This document shows positions 36,124 through 44,483 of a stretch of DNA of 64,000 nucleotides, piece by piece. Numbering within the stretch: the stretch's first letter is position 1; every line of letters begins with the position of its first letter. Both the position numbers and the translations under genes were made by a program. Source of the DNA: Pseudomonas sp. stari2 (GTDB lineage Bacteria > Pseudomonadota > Gammaproteobacteria > Pseudomonadales > Pseudomonadaceae); NCBI RefSeq assembly GCF_040760005.1, contig NZ_CP099760.1, positions 3,591,501-3,655,500 of the forward strand, in the 5' to 3' direction. The notes under the pieces were generated by a model. The model did no database searches and was not told the DNA's origin. It was given only the letters and a program-made list of their open reading frames with translations.

Positions 36124-36312
36124 TCAGGGTTTGACCTTGCGGCGCATCACTCCGTTGATCACCACCACGACCACCGCCACGCCAATGGCGATGTACTGGA
36201 ACACTTTTTCGCTGATCATCCCGGCGTTCTGCAGCCAGGACAGGCCGAACATGATCGCCAGTACGGTAAGGGCGATCAGAATCGAGTATTTCAAACGTTG
36301 CGACTGAGTCAT
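36124..36312 (-). CDS. Small two-helix membrane protein (62 aa)
   Basis: A 62-residue protein with two transmembrane segments, roughly residues 9-27 (YSILIALTVLAIMFGLSWL) and 38-55 (VFQYIAIGVAVVVVVING), and a basic C-terminus (MRRKVKP). The short N-terminal stretch is MTQSQRLK. I do not recognise the family. It is convergent with the Fur-like gene, 18 nt from its stop. Confidence 0.72.
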   Translation of the reverse strand: MTQSQRLKYSILIALTVLAIMFGLSWLQNAGMISEKVFQYIAIGVAVVVVVINGVMRRKVKP

Positions 36313-36469
36313 TGCGAATTCCTGAAACTTTCAAATGTATCGGGTTTGTATCGGCTTTCATGCCATGGGCATACCGTGTCACGGGGATGCGCGGCTGCAA
36401 ACGGGGTCTCATGTTACAGCCGATGAAGAGCTTTGGCTCCATGCGGCGTTAACCATGAGGACTTTTGAA

Positions 36470-36610
36470 ATGCTGCGTCGAATCACCTGGCTGATTCCTG
36501 TATTGGCCCTGCTCACGTTGAGCGGCTGCATTATTTTCCCCCACGGCGGCTGGCATGGCGACCATCGCTACTATGGCGCGCCCGGTCCAGGCTATTACCA
36601 ACATCGGTAA
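36470..36610 (+). CDS. Very small lipoprotein (46 aa)
   Basis: The 46-residue product has a signal with a lipobox (ALLTLSGC, Cys about residue 22) and a short mature part rich in His, Gly and Tyr (FPHGGWHGDHRYYGAPGPGY). ATG 36470 is chosen because GAGGA lies 8 nt upstream; ATG 36455 would add five residues. A terminator follows at 36676. The His/Gly/Tyr tail may bind a metal, but this is a guess from composition. Confidence 0.7.
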   Translation: MLRRITWLIPVLALLTLSGCIIFPHGGWHGDHRYYGAPGPGYYQHR

Positions 36611-36675
36611 CCCCGAGATTTGAACGACACTGATATCCGCTTCTTCAAATGCAACAATTGATTGAACGCCCGTAA

Positions 36676-36703
36676 AAAATGCCCACGAGGATGTGGGCAT
36701 TTT
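36676..36703 (+). terminator. Terminator after the small lipoprotein
   Basis: Perfect 11-bp stem AAAATGCCCAC (36676-36686) / GTGGGCATTTT (36693-36703) with a 6-nt loop ending in T. Confidence 0.85.
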
Positions 36704-36780
36704 CCGTATATCTTGCCCTCAAAATGTCGGACGCTTCGCCAGCAGCAGTCAGTAATCAGCCTTCGGCAATACCCTGCAAA

Positions 36781-36803
36781 GCTGCGACATACAACGTCGC
36801 AGC
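36781..36803. promoter_or_regulatory. Inverted repeat upstream of the LuxE/LuxC-like cluster
   Basis: Perfect 8-bp arms GCTGCGAC (36781-36788) and GTCGCAGC (36796-36803) with a 7-nt spacer, 70 nt before the first start of the cluster. There is no T run, so it is a candidate operator for a dimeric regulator. Confidence 0.4.
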
Positions 36804-36873
36804 AACGATGTAGGAACACGCCACGCCACGCCCCTACCCTTTGCGCTCTCCCCTTTGAAGGCCATGGAAGCGC

Positions 36874-38127
36874 ATGCAAAGAACACTCATCGATCTCCCG
36901 CCGCTAAAAACGCTTGGCTTCTGTCTGGCCATAACGCTGTTCGAGTGGCTGACCTACATGGCCAGCGACATGATCATGCCGGCCATGTTGACCGTCACCG
37001 AAGACCTCGGCGCCGACCCACGGCATATCCCCACTGCTTTCAATCTGTACCTGATCGGAGGCGTCTGCCTGCAATGGCTCATCGGGCCACTGTCCGACCG
37101 GTATGGCCGTCGCCTCGTGTTGCTCATCGGTTGCGCGCTCTTCGCCATGAACTGCCTGGCTGCAATCGCCACAACCGGCATTGATGTCTTCAATGCATTG
37201 CGGCTACTGCAAGGCATGGGACTGGGGTTCGTGGTGGCTGTCAGTTATCCCGCACTTCAGGAAGTGTTCTGCGAGGCCGATGCCGTGCGGCTCATGGCGC
37301 TGCTTGGCAACGTGGCGCTGCTGTCGCCGCTGCTTGGCCCTTTGCTTGGCAGTCTGCTGCTGGAATGGCTGAGCTGGCGCGAACTGTTCCTGGCCCTGGG
37401 CCTGGCCGCCGCCATCACGTGGGCCGGGCTCTACGTCTGTATGCCGGAAACCATCGGGGTGGTTCGCCGTGATGGCGGCCAGCAGGCGCCGATTCCGTTG
37501 TCCTGGCGCCAGACGCTTCACCGATACCTGGCCTTGTTGCGCAACCCGAGATTCCTCGGCGCAAGCCTTGCGCTTGGGCTAATGAGCCTGCCGCTGATCG
37601 CCTGGATCGGGCTCTCTCCACTGCTGCTGATCCAGCGGCTTGGCTTGTCTACGCGTGAATACGCTTTGTGGCAGATCCCGATTTTCGCAGCGGTCATCGC
37701 TGGAAATCTTATTCTTGACCGACTGTTGGTATCACGTGAATTACCGCACCTGATTCGTCTGGCGCTATGGCCGTTTTGCCTTGGGCTGCTGACGCTAATG
37801 GCGGGCGCTCTGACCAATCTGTCCCTCGGTTTGCTGATTGCCGGCCTCGCGCTGTACGCGGTGGGGTTGGGCATGAGCAATGCCGCGCTGTATCGGCTGG
37901 CGCTGTTTTCCAGCGATGACATCAAAGGCCTGGTCTCGGCCGCGGTGGGCATGATCTCGATTGCAGTGATGGGCACCGGCGGTTCGCTTATCGCGGCAAT
38001 CGGTGGCGGCGCCCGTCTCGAATCCTTTGCCCTTTGGGCAGCACTGGGTGGGCTGCTGAGCCTGCCTCTCTTGTACCGGTTTCTGCGAGAACCTCCGACA
38101 GAAACCGCCTCTTCGACACATCAATAA
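36874..38127 (+). CDS. MFS transporter, MdfA-like
   Basis: A 417-aa major facilitator with 12 hydrophobic segments. The loop 2-3 motif A is IGPLSDRYGRRLVLLIGCAL, and the first helix carries an acidic residue in a LFEWLTYMASDMIMPAML stretch, as in the MdfA multidrug/proton antiporters. It would export a small, probably lipophilic or cationic molecule. It is the first gene of a five-gene unit (9-nt gap to the LuxE-like gene), so it is the likely exporter of the cluster's product or the self-resistance pump. Confidence 0.9.
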   Translation: MQRTLIDLPPLKTLGFCLAITLFEWLTYMASDMIMPAMLTVTEDLGADPRHIPTAFNLYLIGGVCLQWLIGPLSDRYGRRLVLLIGCALFAMNCLAAIATTGIDVFNALRLLQGMGLGFVVAVSYPALQEVFCEADAVRLMALLGNVALLSPLLGPLLGSLLLEWLSWRELFLALGLAAAITWAGLYVCMPETIGVVRRDGGQQAPIPLSWRQTLHRYLALLRNPRFLGASLALGLMSLPLIAWIGLSPLLLIQRLGLSTREYALWQIPIFAAVIAGNLILDRLLVSRELPHLIRLALWPFCLGLLTLMAGALTNLSLGLLIAGLALYAVGLGMSNAALYRLALFSSDDIKGLVSAAVGMISIAVMGTGGSLIAAIGGGARLESFALWAALGGLLSLPLLYRFLREPPTETASSTHQ

Positions 38128-38136
38128 GGACGCCTG

Positions 38137-39267
38137 ATGTTCCATTTCCCCCACAGTGACGCGCTCTGTGCGTTGTCGCGACCCTATTGCCCGGATTCTT
38201 TGCCATCGGGGCTTTTCGACCAGGCCATGGCCGAAATCAGCCGCTTTCACAGTGAACACACGCCTGGGTATGAACACTGGTTGAACGCCAACGGAATGAC
38301 CGTGGCGGATCTGGGCAGCCTCGACGACTGGTCGCGCCTGCCGCCGATCTTCGCCAGTTTTTTCAAACAGCAACAGTTGCTCAGCCCGACCGGTACACAC
38401 GCACTTGAGTTGACGTCGTCAGGCACCAACGGCCAAAAAAGCCGCATGCGTTATGACAAGCGCAGTCTGGCCGCCGCCCAATACATGGTCGAACGGATCT
38501 TCCACCACTATGGCTGGGACAGTCCGCAAACGCCGTGCAACTACTTGCTGCTGAGCTACGAGCCTGAAGCCAGCATTACCTTGGGAACGTCGTTCACCGA
38601 CCAGTTCCTGTGCCGGTTCGCCCCGGTCAACCGCGTGGCTTACGCCTTGCGCCGGACCGGTGGCGGCCATGAGTTCGACGGCTTCGGCGTCATCTCGGCG
38701 TTGCAGTCCTTTGCCGAAGAAGGCTTGCCGGTGCGGATCTTCGGGTTTCCTGCATTTCTCTGGCAAACCCTGCAACGCATGCAGACCATCGGCGTGGCCG
38801 ATCTGCAACTGGCAGCGGATTCACTGACTCTGTTTGGCGGCGGCTGGAAAACCAGCGCCGCACAGGAGATCCCGCGCAGGCAGCTTTACGAGCGTATCCA
38901 CCAGCAATTGGGAATAGACATCGCCCGCTGCCGGGACGGTTACGGTGCGGTCGAGCATCCGGTGCCTTACCTCGAATGCGCTCACCATCATTTCCATGTT
39001 CCGGTCTATTCGAAGGTATTTGTGCGTAGCCCCTCCGATTTCACCGTCCTGCCCTATGGTCGCCCGGGGCTGCTGAGTGCGGTCTCGCCCTACATTTCTT
39101 CGAGCCCCGCCCATGCGGTGGTCATGAGCGACCTCGTCACCCTGCACCCCGGCGCAAACTGCGGCTGCGGTCTGGACAGCGACTGGTTCGAACTGCATGG
39201 CCGCGCCGCCACCACCGCAGGCAGAAGCTGCGCGATGGCGGCGTCCGAACTCTTGGGGAGGCACTGA
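38137..39267 (+). CDS. LuxE-like acyl-protein synthetase
   Basis: A 376-aa member of the LuxE/acyl-protein synthetase group of adenylate-forming enzymes. The ATP loop is LELTSSGTNGQKSRMRYD, preceded by the family-like PPIFASFFKQQQL and followed by FGGGWKTSAAQEIPRRQLYE and a C-terminal NCGCGLDSDW (Cys342, Cys344). LuxE activates a fatty acid as acyl-AMP and passes it through a cysteine thioester to the LuxC reductase. The start has AAGGACG upstream and lies 9 nt after the MFS stop. The next gene carries the LuxC partner, so the two probably form an acid-reductase complex; the acyl substrate is unknown. Confidence 0.85.
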   Translation: MFHFPHSDALCALSRPYCPDSLPSGLFDQAMAEISRFHSEHTPGYEHWLNANGMTVADLGSLDDWSRLPPIFASFFKQQQLLSPTGTHALELTSSGTNGQKSRMRYDKRSLAAAQYMVERIFHHYGWDSPQTPCNYLLLSYEPEASITLGTSFTDQFLCRFAPVNRVAYALRRTGGGHEFDGFGVISALQSFAEEGLPVRIFGFPAFLWQTLQRMQTIGVADLQLAADSLTLFGGGWKTSAAQEIPRRQLYERIHQQLGIDIARCRDGYGAVEHPVPYLECAHHHFHVPVYSKVFVRSPSDFTVLPYGRPGLLSAVSPYISSSPAHAVVMSDLVTLHPGANCGCGLDSDWFELHGRAATTAGRSCAMAASELLGRH

Positions 39268-39268
39268 T

Positions 39269-41719
39269 ATGTACCTGATCAATGGACAACTTCACGCTGA
39301 CTTCGGATTCGATAACGCGCTGGATCAGTTGCGTCATGCCTTGCCCCAACGCCTGAACTCGCCTCTGCACAGTGAGACGGTCATCCATGCAGCCGCCGCG
39401 TTCGCCCTCCGGTTGGGCGATGTCAGCCTGGCCCTGCCGCTGGACGCCGAACAACGTCAGTCACTGATCGAGTTCTGCCAGCCTCAAGGACTGCAGCGCA
39501 AACTTGAACGGGAGCTCGGCGATCAACCCGCGGCGCTGCGGCGCTTCGATTATCGCCAACCACGTTTCGAGCGCTGGAGCCCGCTGGGCCTGGTGGTCCA
39601 CATCACCCCCGGCAACGCGGCACTTCTGGCGTTCTGCGCAGTGATCGAAAGTCTGTTGGCCGGCAACGTCAACTGGCTGCGCCCCAGTAGCAGCGATCAG
39701 GGCCTGACCGCGCAATTGCTCCACGCGCTGACGCAATGTGACCCCAGCGGCCAACTCGCGGGGCATGTCGCTGTCGTTCCGGCAAGCACCGCACAAATCG
39801 GCCAGTTGTGCCAATGGGCCAACGGCGTCTCGGCCTGGGGTGGTGAATCGGCCCTGTACGCGATTCGCCAGCAAATCCCTGCCGGATGCCGCTGGATCGC
39901 TTGGGGACATCGCATCAGCTTCGTTTATCTGACGCCGGACGCCGCCTCGCCTCAGGCGCTGGATGCGGTGGTGGACGAAGTCTGCCGACTCGATCAGCAA
40001 GCGTGCTCGAGCCCGCAATGGTTGTTGGTGGACAGCGACGATGAGACCGTACTGCGCGGTATCGGCGAGGGTCTGGCCGAAGCGTTCAGCCGCCGTGCGG
40101 GGCAATGGCCACCATTGCTGCCAACCCTTCAGGAAGCCTCGCAAATCACCACCGACACGGCCATGGCCAGGCTTGCACACAGTTTCGCCAACGTGGCGGG
40201 AGCGGTCTGGACGGCACCGGGCTGGCGGGTGATCTGGACCCATGAGCAGCAATTGAGACCTTCGCCGCTGTTTCGCAGCCTGCGGCTCAATCCACTGCCG
40301 CGCAGGCTGATCGCCGAGACTTTGCTGTCATGGCGAAACGTGCTGCAAAGCTGCGCTCTGATCTGCCCGGAGCAACAGATCGCAGAACTTTCACAGACGT
40401 TGATCGCCGGCGGTGTCACCCGGATTACGCCGATGGAAGCCATTCACGATGGCTACGATGGCGAACCCCATGACGGCGTCTATGCCTTGCAGCGCTTGAG
40501 CCGGCGAGTTTCGTTGAGCCTGTCGCCGACAAAGCTTACCACCCACGCCACACTCCATAGCCCGTCGCCACAGCCATGCCTCGCGGGTCTGTCGATCACG
40601 AGCAAGGATGACTTCGTCGCACAGCCGATCAACCCTTCGGCCCAGCTGTATTTTCGGTCCGGCGGCAGCAGCGGCATACCGGCGCTGTCGGGCTTCAGCT
40701 ATCGCGACTTCCACCAGCAGATGCGCGCTACGGCCGATGGCCTGTTTGCGGCCGGTCTCGATCCACGCCGCGATCGGGTGATGAACCTGTTTTTCAGTGG
40801 CGGTTTGTATGGCGGTTTTTTCAGTTTCGCCAAAGTGCTGGAACAACTGGACGTCACTCACCTGCCGATGGGCGCCCCGGCCGACGACGATTACCGTGAG
40901 ATTGCGCAATTGATCGTCGATCAGCGGGTAAACACGCTGATCGGCATGCCTAGTACCTTGCACCGACTGTTTCTTAACGAACAAACGCACCTGCGCGCCT
41001 ATGGCGGGATTGAAAAAGTATTCCTCGGTGGCGAACACCTCAGCGAACAGTGCCGCCAACTGATGCAGGACTGCGGCGTCACCCTGATCCGTTCGGCGAT
41101 CTATGGCAGCGTCGACGCCGGCCCGCTCGGTCACGCGTGTGCAGCCACGGCCGATGGTGTGTTTCATCTGATGAGTGATATCCAGCACCTGGAGATTGTC
41201 GAGTTCGAGGCTGATCGACCCGTCCGTGACAACGAAACCGGGCGACTGGTGTTCACCTCACTCGCACGGGAAGGTCAGGACGTTCAACGTTATGACGTCG
41301 GCGATAGCGGTCGCTGGCTTTCCGGTCGATGTGAATGTGGTCTGGCGTCGTCCCGTTTCGAGCTGCTTCAGCGCCATGGCCGACTGGTGCGCATCGGGAC
41401 CGATTTCATCTGCCTGTCGACGCTCACGCAGCACCTGCAAACCGAGTTCCAGGTGATCCTCGAACATGCCCCCGATGGGTTGGAGCGCATGAGATTTCGA
41501 AGCACACGCGAGCCACAAGACGTCCAGCAACGACTACTGAACTACCCGACGCTGGCGACGCTTGTTCGGACCGGTCTGCTGACGGTCGACGCTGAAATGT
41601 GCGCCGTCGACAGACTCACCCGAAACAAACACAGCGGTAAGACGTCGCTGCTGATCGATAACCGAGGAGCTTGCGCCTCCTCTGTTCTGCAAGGAGCACA
41701 CCATGAACCCAAGGAATGA
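39269..41719 (+). CDS. LuxC-like acyl reductase fused to a LuxE/PaaK-like adenylation domain
   Basis: The 816-aa protein joins two enzymes. Residues ~1-420 are a LuxC/aldehyde-dehydrogenase-fold acyl reductase: LGLVVHITPGNAALLAFCAV (nucleotide site) and the catalytic cysteine Cys246 in LDQQACSSPQW. Residues ~430-816 are an adenylate-forming domain with an ATP loop LYFRSGGSSGIPALSGFSYR (Arg463 on), SGGLYGGFFSF and CECG (Cys688, Cys690). LuxC reduces a bound acyl thioester to an aldehyde with NADPH. A fused second activating domain is not part of any lux operon I know. The start ATG 39269 follows GGGGAGG and begins 1 nt after the previous stop; the upstream frame to 39197 is rejected. Confidence 0.88.
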   Translation: MYLINGQLHADFGFDNALDQLRHALPQRLNSPLHSETVIHAAAAFALRLGDVSLALPLDAEQRQSLIEFCQPQGLQRKLERELGDQPAALRRFDYRQPRFERWSPLGLVVHITPGNAALLAFCAVIESLLAGNVNWLRPSSSDQGLTAQLLHALTQCDPSGQLAGHVAVVPASTAQIGQLCQWANGVSAWGGESALYAIRQQIPAGCRWIAWGHRISFVYLTPDAASPQALDAVVDEVCRLDQQACSSPQWLLVDSDDETVLRGIGEGLAEAFSRRAGQWPPLLPTLQEASQITTDTAMARLAHSFANVAGAVWTAPGWRVIWTHEQQLRPSPLFRSLRLNPLPRRLIAETLLSWRNVLQSCALICPEQQIAELSQTLIAGGVTRITPMEAIHDGYDGEPHDGVYALQRLSRRVSLSLSPTKLTTHATLHSPSPQPCLAGLSITSKDDFVAQPINPSAQLYFRSGGSSGIPALSGFSYRDFHQQMRATADGLFAAGLDPRRDRVMNLFFSGGLYGGFFSFAKVLEQLDVTHLPMGAPADDDYREIAQLIVDQRVNTLIGMPSTLHRLFLNEQTHLRAYGGIEKVFLGGEHLSEQCRQLMQDCGVTLIRSAIYGSVDAGPLGHACAATADGVFHLMSDIQHLEIVEFEADRPVRDNETGRLVFTSLAREGQDVQRYDVGDSGRWLSGRCECGLASSRFELLQRHGRLVRIGTDFICLSTLTQHLQTEFQVILEHAPDGLERMRFRSTREPQDVQQRLLNYPTLATLVRTGLLTVDAEMCAVDRLTRNKHSGKTSLLIDNRGACASSVLQGAHHEPKE

Positions 41720-42992
41720 ATTGCAGGAGCTGGTAGCTTTTGCGCGTCAGCATTCAAGCTTTTACGCCAGACACTTTGCCGGCGTGCCCGAGCAGATAAC
41801 GGCGCTGACCGATTTGCCGGTGATTGACCCTGCGCATTACTGGAAAGGCAGCCAGGACCTCGACCGCTGGCCGGTGCTGACCGCGGCTCTCGGCAACGCA
41901 TTGGTTTTCAAAACCGGAGGGACCACCAGCGATGGCAAATTGTCGGTCTTCGAACGCGGCGAATGGCAAACGCTGGCCGAGGATTTCGGTCGCAGTCTCA
42001 ACGTGCAATTGAACAAGGGCGACCGGGTCGCCAACCTGTTTTTTTCCGGCGACCTGTATGCCAGTTTCATCTTCACTCACGACACCCTGGCCCACACTCA
42101 GCCGGGCGTCGTGGAGTTCCCGTTCACTGGCCATGTTGATTCGGCCGTGCTGGCCGATTCGATTTCCCGGTATCGGATCAATGTACTCGCAGGATTACCT
42201 GCGCATTTGTTGACTTTTGCCGCGTGGCTGGAACATCAGGGACGTCGGCTGGAGCGCGTCGAATGCCTGCTCTACGGCGGTGAAAGCCTGTTCCCGGCGC
42301 AGTTGCAACTGCTCGGCCGGGTATTCCCCAACGTGCGCGTCGCCTCCATGGGCTACGCCAGTGTCGATGCCGGCTTCATCGGCGCCAGCCATCCTGACTG
42401 TGCCTTGGGCGAACACCGGATGACCCAGGGCCACAGCGTGCTGGAAATCCTCGACGAACAGACCGGAGAAGTCATCGAAAAATGCGATCGCACAGGACGC
42501 CTGGTGATGACCAATCTCACCCGGCGGCTGATGCCGCTGATTCGTTACCCGGTTGGCGACCGCGCCTGTTGGCGAGAGCTCGACCGGACGCCTGCACGTA
42601 AATTCGCGTTGATGGGCCGCAGCGCCGACAGCCAGCGAGTCAGGGTGGGAATCCTGACACTGCTGCCCGATGAAATCGGCGATACCGTGCAACGCATCAC
42701 CCGCAGTGACGACTGGCAGCTGGTAATCGAGCAGACCGGGACAAAAGACGTCCTGACCCTGAAATGGGCTCCGGATGCCGTGGGACCCGGGTCGCCGGAG
42801 TCAGAGCGGATGCTGCGCAGCGCATTGATCGAGCGCTATCCGTTGATTTCGCAATTGAACGCCGATCATCTGCTGGATTTACGGATTGACTGTTGCACTG
42901 TTCAGGACCTGACACGCCACCCACGCTCCGGCAAGCGCCAGCGTGTGCTGGATCTGCGTGTCTACAACAACCCCCGTGCGGATCTTCGCTGA
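41703..42992 (+). CDS. PaaK-like adenylate-forming enzyme
   Basis: A 429-aa protein related to phenylacetate-CoA ligase. It carries the ATP loop LVFKTGGTTSDGKLSVFERG, LFFSGDLYASFIF, ECLLYGGESLFPAQLQLLGR and SMGYASVDAGFIG. The second half of this string is shared with the C-terminal domain of the preceding fusion (FLGGEHLSEQC, IYGSVDAGPLG), so the two are probably duplicates. It lacks the CxCG pair seen in the other two adenylating proteins of this cluster. The start overlaps the fusion gene by 17 nt and has AAGGAGCACACC upstream. It may load an aromatic or fatty acid; CoA or a protein cysteine could be the acceptor. Confidence 0.85.
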   Translation: MNPRNELQELVAFARQHSSFYARHFAGVPEQITALTDLPVIDPAHYWKGSQDLDRWPVLTAALGNALVFKTGGTTSDGKLSVFERGEWQTLAEDFGRSLNVQLNKGDRVANLFFSGDLYASFIFTHDTLAHTQPGVVEFPFTGHVDSAVLADSISRYRINVLAGLPAHLLTFAAWLEHQGRRLERVECLLYGGESLFPAQLQLLGRVFPNVRVASMGYASVDAGFIGASHPDCALGEHRMTQGHSVLEILDEQTGEVIEKCDRTGRLVMTNLTRRLMPLIRYPVGDRACWRELDRTPARKFALMGRSADSQRVRVGILTLLPDEIGDTVQRITRSDDWQLVIEQTGTKDVLTLKWAPDAVGPGSPESERMLRSALIERYPLISQLNADHLLDLRIDCCTVQDLTRHPRSGKRQRVLDLRVYNNPRADLR

Positions 42993-43912
42993 TGGAGCGC
43001 GTAACACTGCGGAACTACCGCAACAGCGACGCAAAAGCCGTGAGCAGGCTGTTTCGCAAAATCTATGGCGATCTCTATGCCCAGGCCCACGTTTATCTGC
43101 CCTGCATGATTGACCGCAACCATGCGCAAGGTCATTGGCACTCGCTGGTGGCGGTAGCCGAAAATAATGTAGTGGGACACGCGACATTGATTCGCGCCAA
43201 AGACTCACGTCTCGCAGAATTGGCACTCAGCGTGGTTGACCCGCAAACCCGGGGTCAGAGTATTGCCACCCGTCTGGGCCACCAACTGTTGATCCATGCC
43301 CAGGCGCTGGGATGCCGGGGCGTGACGATCAAACAGGTGACCTGTCACCCCTACACCCAGCGCATGGCAGCCTGCCTCGGCTTTCACAATACGGGATGGC
43401 TGCCCGACGGTGTCCCGTCTCCGCATGACGCCTCGGCACGGGAGTCGCTCGTCATCGGGTACCTGCCCATCGATGGAAACCGGCGGCCGCTTCCAGCCCT
43501 GGCATGGCCCGACAGCTGTAGAGACTTCATGCAGCAGATGTGCAGTGTGTTCGGGACGCAGGAAAGGGTCGCGCCATGGGTGGGCGAACCGGTGCATCTT
43601 GAACAGCGGTGGGATCGATATGAAGGGACTTTCAAGGCACTTGATAGCTGTTTGCTCAAGCAGTTGCAGGAACTGCCGGTGCATTGGCTCATTTCAATCC
43701 GGCTGAGGCTGGCGCAGGGGTTTGATAGCGCTTGCCACGCGCTGACGACGGCGGGTTTCGTGTTCATCGGACTGGCGCCGGATGAACGAGGTGCAGGATG
43801 GCTGGCGTTGTTTCATCGCGGCGCAAAACCACCCTCGCTGACGTTGATTTGCCCGCAGATGCAGCGGCTGCACGATGACCTGCAAGGGAAAAAGGCGAGC
43901 GTGGCGCAATAA
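42992..43912 (+). CDS. GNAT acyltransferase with C-terminal extension
   Basis: A 306-aa protein with an N-terminal GNAT domain (residues ~1-155): ELALSVVDPQTRGQSIATRL is motif A, followed by AQALGCRGVTIKQVTCHPYT and MAACLGFHNTGW. The remaining ~150 residues (VGEPVHLEQRWDRYEGTFKA, GFVFIGLAPDERGAGWLALF) have no family I recognise. Similar GNAT proteins with such an extension accompany biosynthetic ligases. The ATG at 42992 shares its A with the previous stop (TGATG), so translation is coupled. It is the last gene of the cluster and could acylate an amine intermediate. Confidence 0.85.
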   Translation: MERVTLRNYRNSDAKAVSRLFRKIYGDLYAQAHVYLPCMIDRNHAQGHWHSLVAVAENNVVGHATLIRAKDSRLAELALSVVDPQTRGQSIATRLGHQLLIHAQALGCRGVTIKQVTCHPYTQRMAACLGFHNTGWLPDGVPSPHDASARESLVIGYLPIDGNRRPLPALAWPDSCRDFMQQMCSVFGTQERVAPWVGEPVHLEQRWDRYEGTFKALDSCLLKQLQELPVHWLISIRLRLAQGFDSACHALTTAGFVFIGLAPDERGAGWLALFHRGAKPPSLTLICPQMQRLHDDLQGKKASVAQ

Positions 43913-43914
43913 CA

Positions 43915-43939
43915 ACAAGCCCCCTTGTCGGGGGCTTGT
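43915..43939. terminator. Terminator between convergent genes at the cluster end
   Basis: Ten-bp stem ACAAGCCCCC / GGGGGCTTGT (43915-43924 / 43930-43939) with a TTGTC loop, starting 2 nt after the acyltransferase stop. The flanking A/T runs are weak. Confidence 0.7.
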
Positions 43940-43949
43940 CGTTGCAGGG

Positions 43950-44483
43950 TCATGCCTTGGCGCTGACACCTTTGTCGGTCGGAGGCGCACGTTCACCGCC
44001 CTGTCCGTAGGTTTTCAGGCTCTGCAGCACATAAATGGCTTTCTTGTACTCCGGGATCAATGTATTGGCGTACTTGTTGCCCTTGAGGCTGTTGTTGTTG
44101 ATGGTGTCCAGTTGCGTGGCGAAATATTCCAGCGCATTGAACTTGGCATCCGGGTCTTTCTGAATGCCGAAGCGATCGAACTTGTCACCGGCATTGAGCA
44201 GTGTCATCGAGGTCACTTCGGAAATAAGGCCCCGACTGCGCAGGAAATCCGCCAGTTTGCCCAACTGCTTGGGAGAGACGTTTTCCGGATCGAATCCCTT
44301 GATGTTCTTGTGCAAACGCTGCTTGTCCATTTCCGCCGTATTGAGAACGGTGGGGTCGTTGCCGACCAGGGCCAGCATCTGCTTGACCTTTACGCTTTGA
44401 GAAACCGGTTTGCCCGAGCTCCCTGCATCTCGAACCAGCAAACCTGCCTTGGGCTGCCACGCGCCGGTATAACCAACGGTCAT
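43950..44483 (-). CDS. Hypothetical protein (177 aa)
   Basis: I do not recognise this family. The protein begins MTVGYTGAWQPKAGLLVRDA, has no signal peptide or membrane helix, and is mostly helical with polar loops, e.g. LLNAGDKFDRFGIQKDPDAK, FNALEYFATQLDTINNN. The aspartate-rich loop DKFDRFGIQKDPDAKFN could suggest calcium binding, but it does not match an EF-hand. The start at 44483 is supported by AAGGAGCACGCTC upstream. It is convergent with the LuxC/LuxE-like cluster and not part of it. Confidence 0.78.
   Translation of the reverse strand: MTVGYTGAWQPKAGLLVRDAGSSGKPVSQSVKVKQMLALVGNDPTVLNTAEMDKQRLHKNIKGFDPENVSPKQLGKLADFLRSRGLISEVTSMTLLNAGDKFDRFGIQKDPDAKFNALEYFATQLDTINNNSLKGNKYANTLIPEYKKAIYVLQSLKTYGQGGERAPPTDKGVSAKA

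Noticed and set aside
36874..43912. Bioluminescence (lux) operon
   Set aside because: LuxC- and LuxE-like proteins are present, but luxA, luxB and luxD are missing, and the rest of the cluster points to biosynthesis and export.
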